From JAGFIY01 sp964499285 (lineage in GTDB: Bacteria; Bacteroidota; Ignavibacteria; Ignavibacteriales; Melioribacteraceae), in the NCBI GenBank assembly GCA_964499285.1, contig CAZCLA010000017.1, forward strand, positions 1 through 62,668: a DNA stretch of 62,668 nucleotides, given 5' to 3'. Under the pieces are notes generated by a model. The model ran no database searches. It had not been told where the DNA came from and saw only the letters and a program-made list of their open reading frames with translations. The translations under genes and the position numbers were made by a program. This document shows, piece by piece, positions 45,834-55,634 of the stretch (positions are counted from its first letter, which is position 1; every line of letters begins with the position of its first letter).

Positions 45834-46781
45834 ATGAAAGATAAAAAAATTTACATAGCAGGGCACCGTGGAATGGTCGGCTCTGCGATTAAAAGAAAAT
45901 TTGAAGCCGAAGGATTTTCAAACTTGATCACAAAAGATTTTTCGGAACTTAATCTGATAGATCAGCAGCAAACGGAATTGTTCTTTAAAAATGAGAAACC
46001 GGATGTTGTTATTGTTGCAGCAGCAAAAGTAGGGGGGATTCTAGCAAACAATAAGTACCGCGCGGAATTTATATATGATAATATTATGATTGAAGCAAAC
46101 ATTATTAATTCTGCATACAAACACGGTTCCGAAAAATTAATTTTTCTTGGAAGTTCTTGCATCTACCCCAAATTAGCCGAACAGCCCATGAAAGAAGAGG
46201 CGCTTCTTACGGGATCTCTCGAATACACAAACGAGCCTTATGCGATTGCTAAAATTGCCGGCATCAAACTTTGTGAAAGTTATTATAAACAATATGGTTC
46301 GAATTTCTTTTCGGTTATGCCGACAAATCTGTACGGTCCAAACGATAATTTTGATCTCGAAACATCTCACGTTCTTCCGGCGTTGATAAGAAAATTTCAT
46401 GACGCAAAAATTCATGGAGATGAGAAAGTTGTTGTTTGGGGTTCCGGTAAACCAAAACGCGAATTTCTTTTCGTTGAAGATTTAGCGGATGCAATTTATC
46501 ATCTTACTGGGAAAATTAATGCTTCGGATTTATACGACAACAGCTTAACGCACATAAATATAGGCACAGGCGTAGATTTATCGATTGCTGAACTGGCTTT
46601 ATTAATTAAAGAAGTTGTCGGATTTGACGGAGAGATAATATACGATTCCGAGAAACCGGACGGAACACCTAGAAAATTGATGGATGTATCGAGACTTGCA
46701 GAACTCGGCTGGAAATATTCAACGGACTTGAAAGATGGAATCAGCAAAACATACAATTGGTTCTTAGAGAATTATAAATAG
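45834..46781 (+). CDS. fcl: GDP-L-fucose synthase
   Basis: Short-chain dehydrogenase/epimerase-reductase that makes GDP-L-fucose from GDP-4-keto-6-deoxymannose. Motifs: nucleotide-binding AGHRGMVGSAI, catalytic Y-x3-K in YAIAK, LGSSCIYPK, and the family GTGVD segment. 315 residues, complete. The partner gene gmd follows 17 bases later, so the pair supplies GDP-fucose for surface polysaccharide or glycoproteins. Confidence 0.94.
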   Translation: MKDKKIYIAGHRGMVGSAIKRKFEAEGFSNLITKDFSELNLIDQQQTELFFKNEKPDVVIVAAAKVGGILANNKYRAEFIYDNIMIEANIINSAYKHGSEKLIFLGSSCIYPKLAEQPMKEEALLTGSLEYTNEPYAIAKIAGIKLCESYYKQYGSNFFSVMPTNLYGPNDNFDLETSHVLPALIRKFHDAKIHGDEKVVVWGSGKPKREFLFVEDLADAIYHLTGKINASDLYDNSLTHINIGTGVDLSIAELALLIKEVVGFDGEIIYDSEKPDGTPRKLMDVSRLAELGWKYSTDLKDGISKTYNWFLENYK

Positions 46782-46798
46782 TCGTTAATGGAATTAAA

Positions 46799-47884
46799 AT
46801 GAAAAAAGCATTGATAACCGGAATTACCGGACAAGACGGCAGTTATTTAACCGAAATACTTCTTGAGAAAGGATATGAAGTCCACGGTATAATTAGAAGA
46901 AGCAGTTCTTTTAATACCGGCAGGATCGATCACCTTTATGAGAACAAAGAAATCCTCGATAAAAAAATGTTCCTTCATTACGGTGATTTGGTTGATACAA
47001 GCAGTCTTAACAGGCTTCTTGAAAAAATTGAACCCGACGAAATTTATAATCTCGCCGCACAGAGTCACGTTAAAGTTTCTTTCGAAATACCTGATTATAC
47101 AGCACAGGTTGATGCACTTGGAACATTGAGATTTCTCGATGCAATAAGAGAAACAGGTCTGCGTAAAGTACGATTCTATCAAGCATCAACCAGCGAACTC
47201 TACGGAAAAGTTCAGGAAGTACCTCAAAATGAAAACACTCCTTTCTATCCGCGCTCACCTTACGGAGTTGCAAAACTTTATGCGTATTGGATAATTATAA
47301 ATTACCGCGAAGCATATAATATTTTTGCAAGCAACGGAATTTTATTCAATCACGAATCACCCCGTAGAGGAAACACGTTTGTAACTAAAAAAATAACAAC
47401 AGCCGCTGTTAATATCGCAAGAGGAAAACAGCAGAAACTCATTCTTGGGAATCTCGACGCAAAAAGGGACTGGGGTTATGCTCCTGAATATTGCGAAGGA
47501 ATGTGGAAGATTCTGCAGCACGAAACCCCCGAAGATTTTGTGCTTGCTACCGGAAAATCTCATTCGGTAAGAGAATTTGTCGAGTGGACTTTTAACGAAT
47601 TAGGAATTTCACTCGAGTGGGAGGGAAAAGGCGACGCCGAAAAAGGTAAAATTTCGGAAATTAATTTCGATAATTATTATAAGAAAACCGGGTTGGATTC
47701 GAATTCAGTTGTAAAAACCGGAGATGTTGTAGTTGAAGTTTCTCCTGGTTATTATCGACCCACAGAAGTGGAGCTGTTGATCGGGAATGCTGAAAAAGCC
47801 GAAAAATTATTGGGCTGGAAAGCTGAAACAAGTGTTGAGGAATTGGTGAAAATAATGGTTGATCACGATCTGAAACAATTGTAG
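46799..47884 (+). CDS. gmd: GDP-mannose 4,6-dehydratase
   Basis: First enzyme of GDP-L-fucose synthesis. N-terminal TGITGQDGSYLTE, IIRRSSSFNTGRIDHL, catalytic Y-x3-K (YGVAK) and FNHESPRRG motifs are intact; 361 residues matches the family. In the same operon as fcl, with gmd second, the reverse of the common order. Confidence 0.95.
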   Translation: MKKALITGITGQDGSYLTEILLEKGYEVHGIIRRSSSFNTGRIDHLYENKEILDKKMFLHYGDLVDTSSLNRLLEKIEPDEIYNLAAQSHVKVSFEIPDYTAQVDALGTLRFLDAIRETGLRKVRFYQASTSELYGKVQEVPQNENTPFYPRSPYGVAKLYAYWIIINYREAYNIFASNGILFNHESPRRGNTFVTKKITTAAVNIARGKQQKLILGNLDAKRDWGYAPEYCEGMWKILQHETPEDFVLATGKSHSVREFVEWTFNELGISLEWEGKGDAEKGKISEINFDNYYKKTGLDSNSVVKTGDVVVEVSPGYYRPTEVELLIGNAEKAEKLLGWKAETSVEELVKIMVDHDLKQL

Positions 47885-48051
47885 TTCTTCTCATATTTCT
47901 ATTACTGTATAATAAAACCGGAAAGATGTGCTGGTAAAATTTACTGGAAGCTTTTCACAATCATATTTTTTCGGAAAATTTCGGGAATTTGTTTTGTTAT
48001 TTAACAGCACGATTTTTGCTCTATTATCTTTTCACTTATTAGAATAATTAG

Positions 48052-48537
48052 ATGAATACTGGTCAAATGTTAATTACGATAGGGGCTATGGTCCTGCTGG
48101 GGCTTGTGGTTTTAAGAGTGAGTTCAGGATTTCTTACCACAAACACCGTAATGCTTGAGACAAAATTTGACGTACTTGCTGTTTCTTTGGCTACATCGGT
48201 TATAGAGGAAGCTACTGGAAAAGCATTTGATCAGAACACAGATACATCTGCTGTCAATCTATTAAGCAGTCTTTCAACTATCGGGAAAGATGGGGAGACT
48301 TACCCAGATTTTAACGATTTTGATGACTATTACGGTTTCACTAAAATCGATTCAACTCTTCCTAGTGCGATATTTAGAATAGATTGTCAGGTTGGCTATA
48401 TCGATCCAGCCAATCCTGAAGTACTTAAAACGACACCCAAAACATGGCACAAAAAATTAAACGTTCAAGTAACAAGTCCATCGATGACAGATACGATAAA
48501 ACTTTCGACCATATATAGCTATTTTCATTTTAGGTAG
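48052..48537 (+). CDS. Pilin-like protein, first of a three-gene cassette (PilV-like position)
   Basis: 161 residues with one N-terminal hydrophobic helix (about 5-28) and a small globular domain with a short cysteine-poor beta region, ending in YFHFR. The shape is that of a minor pilin. The normal prepilin peptidase site (Gly before Phe/Met, Glu at +5) is not seen, so it may be a pilin-like membrane protein that is not processed. It starts a cassette with gaps of 8 and 4 bases. Confidence 0.6.
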   Translation: MNTGQMLITIGAMVLLGLVVLRVSSGFLTTNTVMLETKFDVLAVSLATSVIEEATGKAFDQNTDTSAVNLLSSLSTIGKDGETYPDFNDFDDYYGFTKIDSTLPSAIFRIDCQVGYIDPANPEVLKTTPKTWHKKLNVQVTSPSMTDTIKLSTIYSYFHFR

Positions 48538-48545
48538 AGAAATAA

Positions 48546-49148
48546 ATGGGATTTAGCACCATAATAGACATACTTGGATCAACTCTCGTTGGCGGAATGC
48601 TGTTTTTAATTCTGCTTCGACTTAATGATGCATCGGTTGAAAACACGTTTGTTTACGGCGGCGAGCTGATAGTTCAGCAAAGTCTGGTTGAAGTTGTGAG
48701 AGTTCTTGAATATGATTTCCGAAAAATAGGTTATTGCAGCGATTGGAAGAAAATTCCTGATCCGGCAAATGCTATTATTTTTGCAGATTCGAACAAAATT
48801 TCATTCCTGACAGATGTTGATTCTGACGGCGATGTTGATACTATTCATTATTTCACAGGATCAAAAGATGCACTTACCGGAACTCCGAATCCTGATGATA
48901 TGATATTGTACCGTGTTGTTAACGGACAAACTCCAAGAGGTTCAAATTTAGGAGTTACCAGGTTCAGTTTAACATATTATGATGCACTTGGCACAAAAAT
49001 ACCTTTTCCCATTACTACTTATCCGGCGGGAATTTACACAATGCAGATAGACATCATTGTGGAGAATACTTCCGCATATGATGAAAACTATAGTTCTGCA
49101 TTCTGGAGGCAGATAAGATTAGCAGCTAGAAATTTAAGAAACAGGTGA
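48546..49148 (+). CDS. Pilin-like protein, second of the cassette (PilW-like)
   Basis: 200 residues; MG-FSTIID start followed by a hydrophobic helix (about 9-25), then VQQSLVEVVRVLEYDFRKIGYC, which resembles the helix of PilW/ComGF-type minor pilins, and a beta-rich domain. Gly2-Phe3 could be a minimal prepilin cleavage site but the +5 Glu is lacking (Asp at +6). Confidence 0.6.
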   Translation: MGFSTIIDILGSTLVGGMLFLILLRLNDASVENTFVYGGELIVQQSLVEVVRVLEYDFRKIGYCSDWKKIPDPANAIIFADSNKISFLTDVDSDGDVDTIHYFTGSKDALTGTPNPDDMILYRVVNGQTPRGSNLGVTRFSLTYYDALGTKIPFPITTYPAGIYTMQIDIIVENTSAYDENYSSAFWRQIRLAARNLRNR

Positions 49149-49152
49149 TAGC

Positions 49153-50454
49153 ATGGGCGGAAAAGCAGCAATACTTTTAGTACTTGGCTTCAGTTTGATT
49201 TTTTTGGTAGTAACCCAATATTACGGCGGTCTATCCAACAGAGCTGTTGATAATTCAACCGCATATTATGTAGAAGCAAACGCACATCAACTGGCGGTCA
49301 GCGGCGCAAATGTTGCATTAAATCAAATATTCTTGGATGGAAGCTGGAGTGCAGGTTATTCGAATGTTGAGATGAATGGTGGTGAGTATGACGTAACTGT
49401 TAATAAGATAAGTTCAACTCTCACTGAAGTTATCTCGACCGGAACTTTTTTGGGTGAATCTAAAACCGTTAAAGTTATGATGCAGCCCAGCAGTTTCGCT
49501 AAATTTGCTTGGTATATCGGAAACATGAGTTCCAAAACTTTTATTACCGGGGATACAGTATGGGGGCCGTTTCACACGCAATCAGCGTTGAACATAGAAG
49601 GCGATCCCGTGTTTTACGGTAAGGTTACAAGCTTAAAAGGGTTGAATCCGGGTGAGAAACAACTTGCTAAGCTCGGTTACGATCCTAAATTTTACGGGGG
49701 ATATGAATCAGGCGTTGATGTACCGCTTCCGAATAATTACGAATTTTCTGACCAAAAAGATGCTTGTATTGATGGAGTAGCAAATCATGGTGGATCATCA
49801 TATTTTGAAAACACGGATGTTTGGATTGAATTCAATGGGGATGGGACTTTAACTTATAGAACCGGTTCCGGACGCGACACTTCAGCTTACGGTGCACCTA
49901 CAACAATTGATCAATCTGTTTTTGCACCTAATGGAGTAGTTTATGTTAATAAAGGGGATCTTTATGTTAAAGGAAAAGTCAAGGGGCAAATTTCAATTGT
50001 TGCTGGTGAATCATCCGGTTCAGGTTCAGGTAATGTATATCTTTACGATGATATAACCTACACTTCTGATCCGATGACCTGGGATGAAGAAATAAACAAC
50101 TATGTGCCGAACAACAGTTGTTCAGATATGCTGGGAATTATGGCTACCAATAATGTGCGTATCATGGACAATGACAATAACAATAAAAACAAAAATGTTC
50201 GAATTGATGCGTCAATATTCTGTGCTCAAGGCGGATTTGAACTCGAAAATAAAGATATGCCTCCCTCAGGAAGTCTTTATTTAAGAGGTGGAATTATTGC
50301 GGCAAAAGAAGAACTAATTTCACAAGTAGATAATTTGGGGATGATAAAGAACGGATATAAGAAACACGTTGTTTTCGATCAGAGAATGCTTCTTGCAATT
50401 CCACCACACTTTCCAAGCACCGACAAATTTGAAATTGTCTCTTGGTACGAATGA
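49153..50454 (+). CDS. PilX/PulK-like protein, third of the cassette
   Basis: 433 residues with an N-terminal membrane helix (about 5-21) then AYYVEANAHQLAVSGANVALN, the stretch typical of PilX/GspK N-termini. A large beta-rich, Gly/Asn-rich domain follows, with MGNM-SSKTFITGDTVWGPFH and long polar repeats (Asp/Asn/Lys at about 335-350). No Gly-Phe cleavage site is evident. Together with the two preceding genes the order V-W-X matches minor pilin operons of other bacteria, but assembly ATPase and platform genes are absent here. Confidence 0.6.
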   Translation: MGGKAAILLVLGFSLIFLVVTQYYGGLSNRAVDNSTAYYVEANAHQLAVSGANVALNQIFLDGSWSAGYSNVEMNGGEYDVTVNKISSTLTEVISTGTFLGESKTVKVMMQPSSFAKFAWYIGNMSSKTFITGDTVWGPFHTQSALNIEGDPVFYGKVTSLKGLNPGEKQLAKLGYDPKFYGGYESGVDVPLPNNYEFSDQKDACIDGVANHGGSSYFENTDVWIEFNGDGTLTYRTGSGRDTSAYGAPTTIDQSVFAPNGVVYVNKGDLYVKGKVKGQISIVAGESSGSGSGNVYLYDDITYTSDPMTWDEEINNYVPNNSCSDMLGIMATNNVRIMDNDNNNKNKNVRIDASIFCAQGGFELENKDMPPSGSLYLRGGIIAAKEELISQVDNLGMIKNGYKKHVVFDQRMLLAIPPHFPSTDKFEIVSWYE

Positions 50455-50457
50455 AAT

Positions 50458-50486
50458 AAGGGAGAGTTGATTTAGCTTTCCCTTTT
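50458..50486 (+). terminator. Intrinsic terminator after the pilin-like cassette
   Basis: AAGGGA (50458-50463) pairs with TCCCTT (50479-50484), with AG/CT extension after a bulge, then TT. Confidence 0.5.
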
Positions 50487-50561
50487 ACGTTTCTGCTTTA
50501 AAATTTTTATTAAACGCAAATCTCCGTATTTTTCGCATTCAAATTTTTAGGAGTGTTGATT

Positions 50562-51356
50562 TTGTCTGCGAAAAAATTCTATGCAAATGCTCAAGCATAT
50601 GACCTTGCATTCTCCGATAGAGAGTTCGATACCGAATGTGATTTTTTAATATACTGTTTAGAGAAATACGGCAAACTTAAAAATCAGGATGAAAAATCTT
50701 ATCTCGAAATGGCATGCGGTCCGGCACGACATGCTCGCGAATTTGCCAAACGAGGATGGCGATCCGTAGGATTGGATATTTCGGAGGATATGATCGCTTA
50801 TGCTTTTGATGAAACGAAAAAAGAAAACCTGAACGTAGAGTATCTCGTTGCCGATATGGTAAAATTTAAGCTGAATAAAAAAGTTGCTCTTGCAACTACA
50901 TTGATGGAAAGTATTGCACATCTCGTAACTAACGAACAGATGGTATCCCACTTCAAGTCCGTGGCAAAAAATTTAAAGAAAGGCGGATTGTACATTATTG
51001 AGGCAACTCATCCTATGTTCTTTTTTCCAGATGGCGAAGCAAATACTTGGAAAACGAGAGTTAACGGATCACATGTTGAAGTCACTTTCGGACTTCCGAC
51101 AGATCATTATGACAGCGTTACTCAACAGTGGATGCTTACGTCTAAGCTGCATATAAAACAAAAAAACGGAGCCGATATTGTTACTGAAGCAAGACATCCT
51201 GTAAGATGGTATCTTGCTCAGGAGATGAGAGCATTAATTGAACTTTCGGGAGTTTGGAGCAAATACTGGTTTTTTGGAAGTATGTATTTTACCCCGCCAA
51301 AACCACTTGACGATTCAGAAGATTCTGATGCAATGGTTATAGTATTAAGAAAATAA
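50562..51356 (+). CDS. Class I SAM-dependent methyltransferase
   Basis: Rossmann methyltransferase: motif I LEMACGPARHAREFAKRG binds SAM, motif II LDISEDM, motif IV LATTLMESIAHL. 264 residues. The frame can start at GTG 50553, but AGGAG ends at that base and a TTG at 50562 is eight bases later, giving MSAKKFYANAQ. The methyl acceptor is unknown. It lies nine bases before the DUF5686 gene and is probably cotranscribed with it. Confidence 0.85.
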   Translation: MSAKKFYANAQAYDLAFSDREFDTECDFLIYCLEKYGKLKNQDEKSYLEMACGPARHAREFAKRGWRSVGLDISEDMIAYAFDETKKENLNVEYLVADMVKFKLNKKVALATTLMESIAHLVTNEQMVSHFKSVAKNLKKGGLYIIEATHPMFFFPDGEANTWKTRVNGSHVEVTFGLPTDHYDSVTQQWMLTSKLHIKQKNGADIVTEARHPVRWYLAQEMRALIELSGVWSKYWFFGSMYFTPPKPLDDSEDSDAMVIVLRK

Positions 51357-51364
51357 AAATTTAA

Positions 51365-53779
51365 ATGAAACTAAAAATTTTATCTGCAATTATTTTTTTG
51401 TTTTACTCCGCTTCTTTCGTGCTTCCGCAGACATACAAGGTGCATGGCGTTATTTCGGATAAAGCAAGCGGAGAGCTTTTAAGTTATGCTAATATAAGAT
51501 TACAAAACAGTACGTTGGGAACCTCGGCAAACATTAACGGCGAGTATGAATTAAAACTTCAGCCGGGGAAATATACTCTGGTCACTTCTTTTATAGGATA
51601 TCAATCGGATTCTGCTTCATTTGTTGTAAATGATGAATCAATTGTAAACTTTTCACTGAAGCCGACAGCAATTCAGCTTGATCAAGTGACAGTTTTTCCA
51701 GGAGTAAATCCGGCGGTTGAAATTATTAAAAGAGCGATCGAAGCAAAAAATGAACGCAACGGACGGTTGAACAGTTACATTTACAAAGCTTACACTAAAG
51801 GGTCAATTAAAACAACACAGGATATTTCTTCGGGAAACAGCAGCATCGGCATAGGAATAGGCGATGCGGATTCATCGGAATTAAAAATCACCGGCATAGT
51901 TGAAAATGAAAGCATAGGTTATTTCCGGAAACCTTCGGATTATAAGGAAGAAATAATTGCAAGGAAGCAAAGCTCAAATTTTCCGTCTTCAATTAATATT
52001 CTAACGGGCGGAAGAATGCTTCAAGATTTTTATTCGGACGATATAAATTTTTTCGGAAAGCCTGTCCCAAGCCCCATTGCTGATAATGCTTTGAGCTACT
52101 ATTATTATTATATAGAGGACACTCTCGCAATTGATGATCAAAACGTATTCAAAATTTATTTTGCACCTGATGATGAGTCCGACCCCGGTTTTTACGGGAA
52201 TGTCTTTATTACCGATAAAACTTTTCTTCTACTGAAAATTGATATTAACCTTAATGCGGCGGCAAATCCCGGTGGTATATTTACAACCGTAAATATCTTC
52301 CAGCAATTTTCATTATATGAAAAAGATATTCCGATGCCGGTTGATTATAGAATTTTTGCCGAAGGAAATTTTTTGGGTCTCGCAAAATTCGGGTTTGAGA
52401 TAAACACAATTCTATACGATTATGATATTAATGCAGTAATCCCCGATGATTTTTTCGATATGGCGATTATAAAGGTTCTTCCCGGCGCTGATGATAAAGA
52501 TTCTCTTTACTGGAAGAACACACAAACTATACCGAATACAAGCGAGGAGATTAAAGCATATGCAAGAATCGACAGTATAGAATCGGTGCCGCAAACTTTC
52601 TGGGATAGATTTTCACCGCTTTCTACTAGAATATCATTTAACGATAATTTCTCAATGAGCGGACCGCTTTTTATCTATCATTTTAATAGAACAGAAGGAC
52701 ACGCGCTTAATCTAGATTTTTATGCAAACGATCTGCTTGATAAACGTTTTAGCGGAAACATGTCCGCAGGTTACGGTTTTTCCGATAAAAAATTAAAATC
52801 GGAAATTGAATTCATGTATCTTCTGGGGGAATACCGGACTACATCAATCTCATTTTCCGCTTTCAATAGATTGAATGATCTTTTCGGAGAATCAATAAAT
52901 TATAATAATCTTACGTCAACACTATTTAACTTAATAAGCAAATATGATTTTCGGGATTACTATTACTCCGAAGGATTCAAAGCAGAGATCGAAGCAGAAC
53001 TTTTTCCGATTTTGAAAGCTGGTATTGGTTTTATTAACAGAACAGACCATTCGGCATCGGTGAATACAGATTTTTCATTCTTTGCAAAAGAAAAAACCTA
53101 TAGAGAAAATAAACTTGTAAACAAGATTCGGTTGAATCTTATAACCGCTTCACTTACTCTTGATTTTCGAAAATATATCGAGGACGGTTATTTTAAAAGA
53201 CGATTAAGTGGAACGACAAAATTGCCCATAATAACCGGCGAAGTAATCAGCAGTTCAAAATCATTGAACTCAGATCTTGATTTTACAGTTTTCAAAACCA
53301 ATGTAAGATGGAACACGCGTACGTTTAATTCCGCTTCACTAAGTGTAAGGTTCGACGGATTTTATTCGAAAGGTCCCGTTCCTTATCAACTTCATTTTGC
53401 TCTGCCTGGCAACATCAATTCTGGCGGAAAGAATTTCACATTTCGTACATTAAGGATAGGAGAAGTGATTGGCGATAAAGTAGCTTCGATTGGCATTAAT
53501 CATTCATTTAATGATGAACTTTTCCGTATGTTAAATTTGCCGGTACTGAAAGATTTGGAACTAACTCTTAATCTTTATGCAAATGCTGCTTGGGTTAATG
53601 TTTCGGAAAACAGTAAATCTTTGATTCCTTATAAATCGACATTGTTTTTATCACCCTTTGTTGAAGCTGGCTTTGGAATCGGGCAAATACTATTCCCGTT
53701 TACCCTTGAATTTACATGGAAACTCAACTACCGCGGCGAAAGAAATTTTGTGATCGGTATAAACACAATAGCTCTTTAA
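51365..53779 (+). CDS. DUF5686 outer-membrane protein with CarboxypepD-reg-like N-terminal domain
   Basis: Signal peptide 1-22 (LPQ). Residues about 25-110 form the CarboxypepD_reg-like/CNA-B-type domain (VHGVISDKASGELLSYANI..., GEYELKLQPG). The rest (about 120-804) matches DUF5686: IKRAIEAKNER...YIYKAYTKG, then a long beta-barrel-like region. The family is common in Bacteroidota and is thought to act in the outer membrane; function is unknown. Confidence 0.85.
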   Translation: MKLKILSAIIFLFYSASFVLPQTYKVHGVISDKASGELLSYANIRLQNSTLGTSANINGEYELKLQPGKYTLVTSFIGYQSDSASFVVNDESIVNFSLKPTAIQLDQVTVFPGVNPAVEIIKRAIEAKNERNGRLNSYIYKAYTKGSIKTTQDISSGNSSIGIGIGDADSSELKITGIVENESIGYFRKPSDYKEEIIARKQSSNFPSSINILTGGRMLQDFYSDDINFFGKPVPSPIADNALSYYYYYIEDTLAIDDQNVFKIYFAPDDESDPGFYGNVFITDKTFLLLKIDINLNAAANPGGIFTTVNIFQQFSLYEKDIPMPVDYRIFAEGNFLGLAKFGFEINTILYDYDINAVIPDDFFDMAIIKVLPGADDKDSLYWKNTQTIPNTSEEIKAYARIDSIESVPQTFWDRFSPLSTRISFNDNFSMSGPLFIYHFNRTEGHALNLDFYANDLLDKRFSGNMSAGYGFSDKKLKSEIEFMYLLGEYRTTSISFSAFNRLNDLFGESINYNNLTSTLFNLISKYDFRDYYYSEGFKAEIEAELFPILKAGIGFINRTDHSASVNTDFSFFAKEKTYRENKLVNKIRLNLITASLTLDFRKYIEDGYFKRRLSGTTKLPIITGEVISSSKSLNSDLDFTVFKTNVRWNTRTFNSASLSVRFDGFYSKGPVPYQLHFALPGNINSGGKNFTFRTLRIGEVIGDKVASIGINHSFNDELFRMLNLPVLKDLELTLNLYANAAWVNVSENSKSLIPYKSTLFLSPFVEAGFGIGQILFPFTLEFTWKLNYRGERNFVIGINTIAL

Positions 53780-53795
53780 ACAAAAAATTAAAATC

Positions 53796-55634
53796 ATGAT
53801 TAGAAAAATATTTGTGATCGTAGTTTTGTTCATCTTTGTTAATACATCGTTTTGCCAAGAGATGAGAGTCTCAAAAGTTGAACCGCCAAATTGGTGGTGC
53901 GGTATGAAGTATAACTCGCTTCAACTGATGATTTATGGAGAAAATCTGAAGAATGTCTCGTTAAGTATTGATAGCAAACAAATTTCAGTTGGAACAACAT
54001 ACGAAACAGAATCAGGAAAGTATTTGTTTGTTGATATTGAATTCGATGAGAATATTCAGCAGGGAGAGTATTTATTCAAATTACGCTCAGTTGAAAGTGA
54101 AGTCGATTTTATATTTCCGGTTTTTGCTTCGAATAAAAACGAAAAAAATCATAAAGGTTTCGATAACGGTGATGCGATATATTTAGTAATGCCGGACAGA
54201 TTTGTGAACGGTGATCCGTCAAACGATTTTGTGGAAGGTTACGTCGATAAGTTCGAAGGTAATGCCACACAGGAAAGAAAAGGCGGAGATCTTCAAGGAA
54301 TCATAAATAAATTTAAGTATTTGAAAGATTTGGGTTTCACAACAATCTGGATGAATCCCGTTGTTGAGAACAATACTTTTAGAAGTTATCATGGTTATGC
54401 TGCAACTGATTTTTATAAGGTTGATCCAAGACTTGGAACCAATGAGCTTTATAAAAAATTAGTGGATAAAGCTCATGAACTTGGACTTAAAATTATTATG
54501 GATCATGTAGCTAATCATTTTAGCATCGATCATCCATGGACTAAATCGCTTCCGTTTAACGATTGGATTAACGGTGAAATTGGAAACAATCCCCTGGCAA
54601 ACCATCATAAAATGATATTTACCGATCCATATAGCGATTCACTCAATATAAAGGAGATTGAGAAAGGCTGGTTTGTGGATTATATGCCCGACTTTAATCA
54701 ATCGAATCCGCATGTTGCAAAATATATAATTCAAAATACGCTTTGGTGGTGTGAATATTCGGGTATCGACGGTATTAGAGAAGATACTTATCCATACGCA
54801 CAGCAGGATTTTATGTCCGAATGGAACAGTGTTATTTTAACAGAATATCCCAATTTAAATATTGTAGGCGAAGTGTGGACAGGCGATCCTGTCTTTCTGG
54901 CGGGTTATCAAAAAAATAATCCTCTAAGAAAAAATTTTGATACAAACCTTCCCGCTCTAACGGATTTCGGACTGCGCGATGAGCTGAGAAGATTTGTAAG
55001 AAAAGAAAGCGGACTGTTTAAAGTTTATGAGATATTTGCCAAGGATTATATTTACTCAAATCCGGATAACCTTGTAACATTTGTCGATAACCATGATGTT
55101 GAAAGAATTATGTTCAATGCTGATGGAGATGTCGACAGAGTAAAACTTGCGTACTTTCTTCTTCTTACCTCTAGAGGAATTCCTCAGATATTTTACGGTT
55201 CAGAAATTGGCATGATCGAAAACGAGGATCACGGAACTCTTCGGGCAAAATTTCCCGGTGGGTTTTCGGGCGACGAACGTAATGCGTTTATAGAAGAAGG
55301 AAGAACTGATTATGAAAACGATATTTTTGATTATATGAAAACAATGCTTCATATTAGACTGGATCATCGGGCAATTTCTCAAGGAAAATTAAAACACTTT
55401 CCTCCGGAGAATGACATTTATGTTTACTTTAAATATGATAAACAGAATGCTTATCTTCTCGCGGTAAATGGAAATGAATCTGAAGAAAGAGTAGATATAA
55501 GTTTTGTAAAAGAAATTTTCCCGAAACATAGTACATTGGAAATAATTTTCGGAAGTGATGGTGGTGATAATTTTGAAAACGGGTATATTCATCTTCCTGG
55601 AATGTCGGCAAAAATTTATAAGTTAATGCAATGA
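53796..55634 (+). CDS. Secreted GH13 alpha-amylase / cyclomaltodextrinase-like enzyme
   Basis: Signal peptide 1-20. An N-terminal beta domain like that of cyclomaltodextrinase/neopullulanase (about 22-115; EPPNWWCGM) precedes the GH13 barrel. Catalytic residues D330 (GIREDTY), E359 (GEVW) and D434 (DNHD) are intact. It should cut alpha-1,4 links in starch, maltodextrin or pullulan, outside the cytoplasm. The C-terminal beta domain is complete. Its stop overlaps the U32 start by four bases, although the two are not obviously linked in function. Confidence 0.93.
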   Translation: MIRKIFVIVVLFIFVNTSFCQEMRVSKVEPPNWWCGMKYNSLQLMIYGENLKNVSLSIDSKQISVGTTYETESGKYLFVDIEFDENIQQGEYLFKLRSVESEVDFIFPVFASNKNEKNHKGFDNGDAIYLVMPDRFVNGDPSNDFVEGYVDKFEGNATQERKGGDLQGIINKFKYLKDLGFTTIWMNPVVENNTFRSYHGYAATDFYKVDPRLGTNELYKKLVDKAHELGLKIIMDHVANHFSIDHPWTKSLPFNDWINGEIGNNPLANHHKMIFTDPYSDSLNIKEIEKGWFVDYMPDFNQSNPHVAKYIIQNTLWWCEYSGIDGIREDTYPYAQQDFMSEWNSVILTEYPNLNIVGEVWTGDPVFLAGYQKNNPLRKNFDTNLPALTDFGLRDELRRFVRKESGLFKVYEIFAKDYIYSNPDNLVTFVDNHDVERIMFNADGDVDRVKLAYFLLLTSRGIPQIFYGSEIGMIENEDHGTLRAKFPGGFSGDERNAFIEEGRTDYENDIFDYMKTMLHIRLDHRAISQGKLKHFPPENDIYVYFKYDKQNAYLLAVNGNESEERVDISFVKEIFPKHSTLEIIFGSDGGDNFENGYIHLPGMSAKIYKLMQ

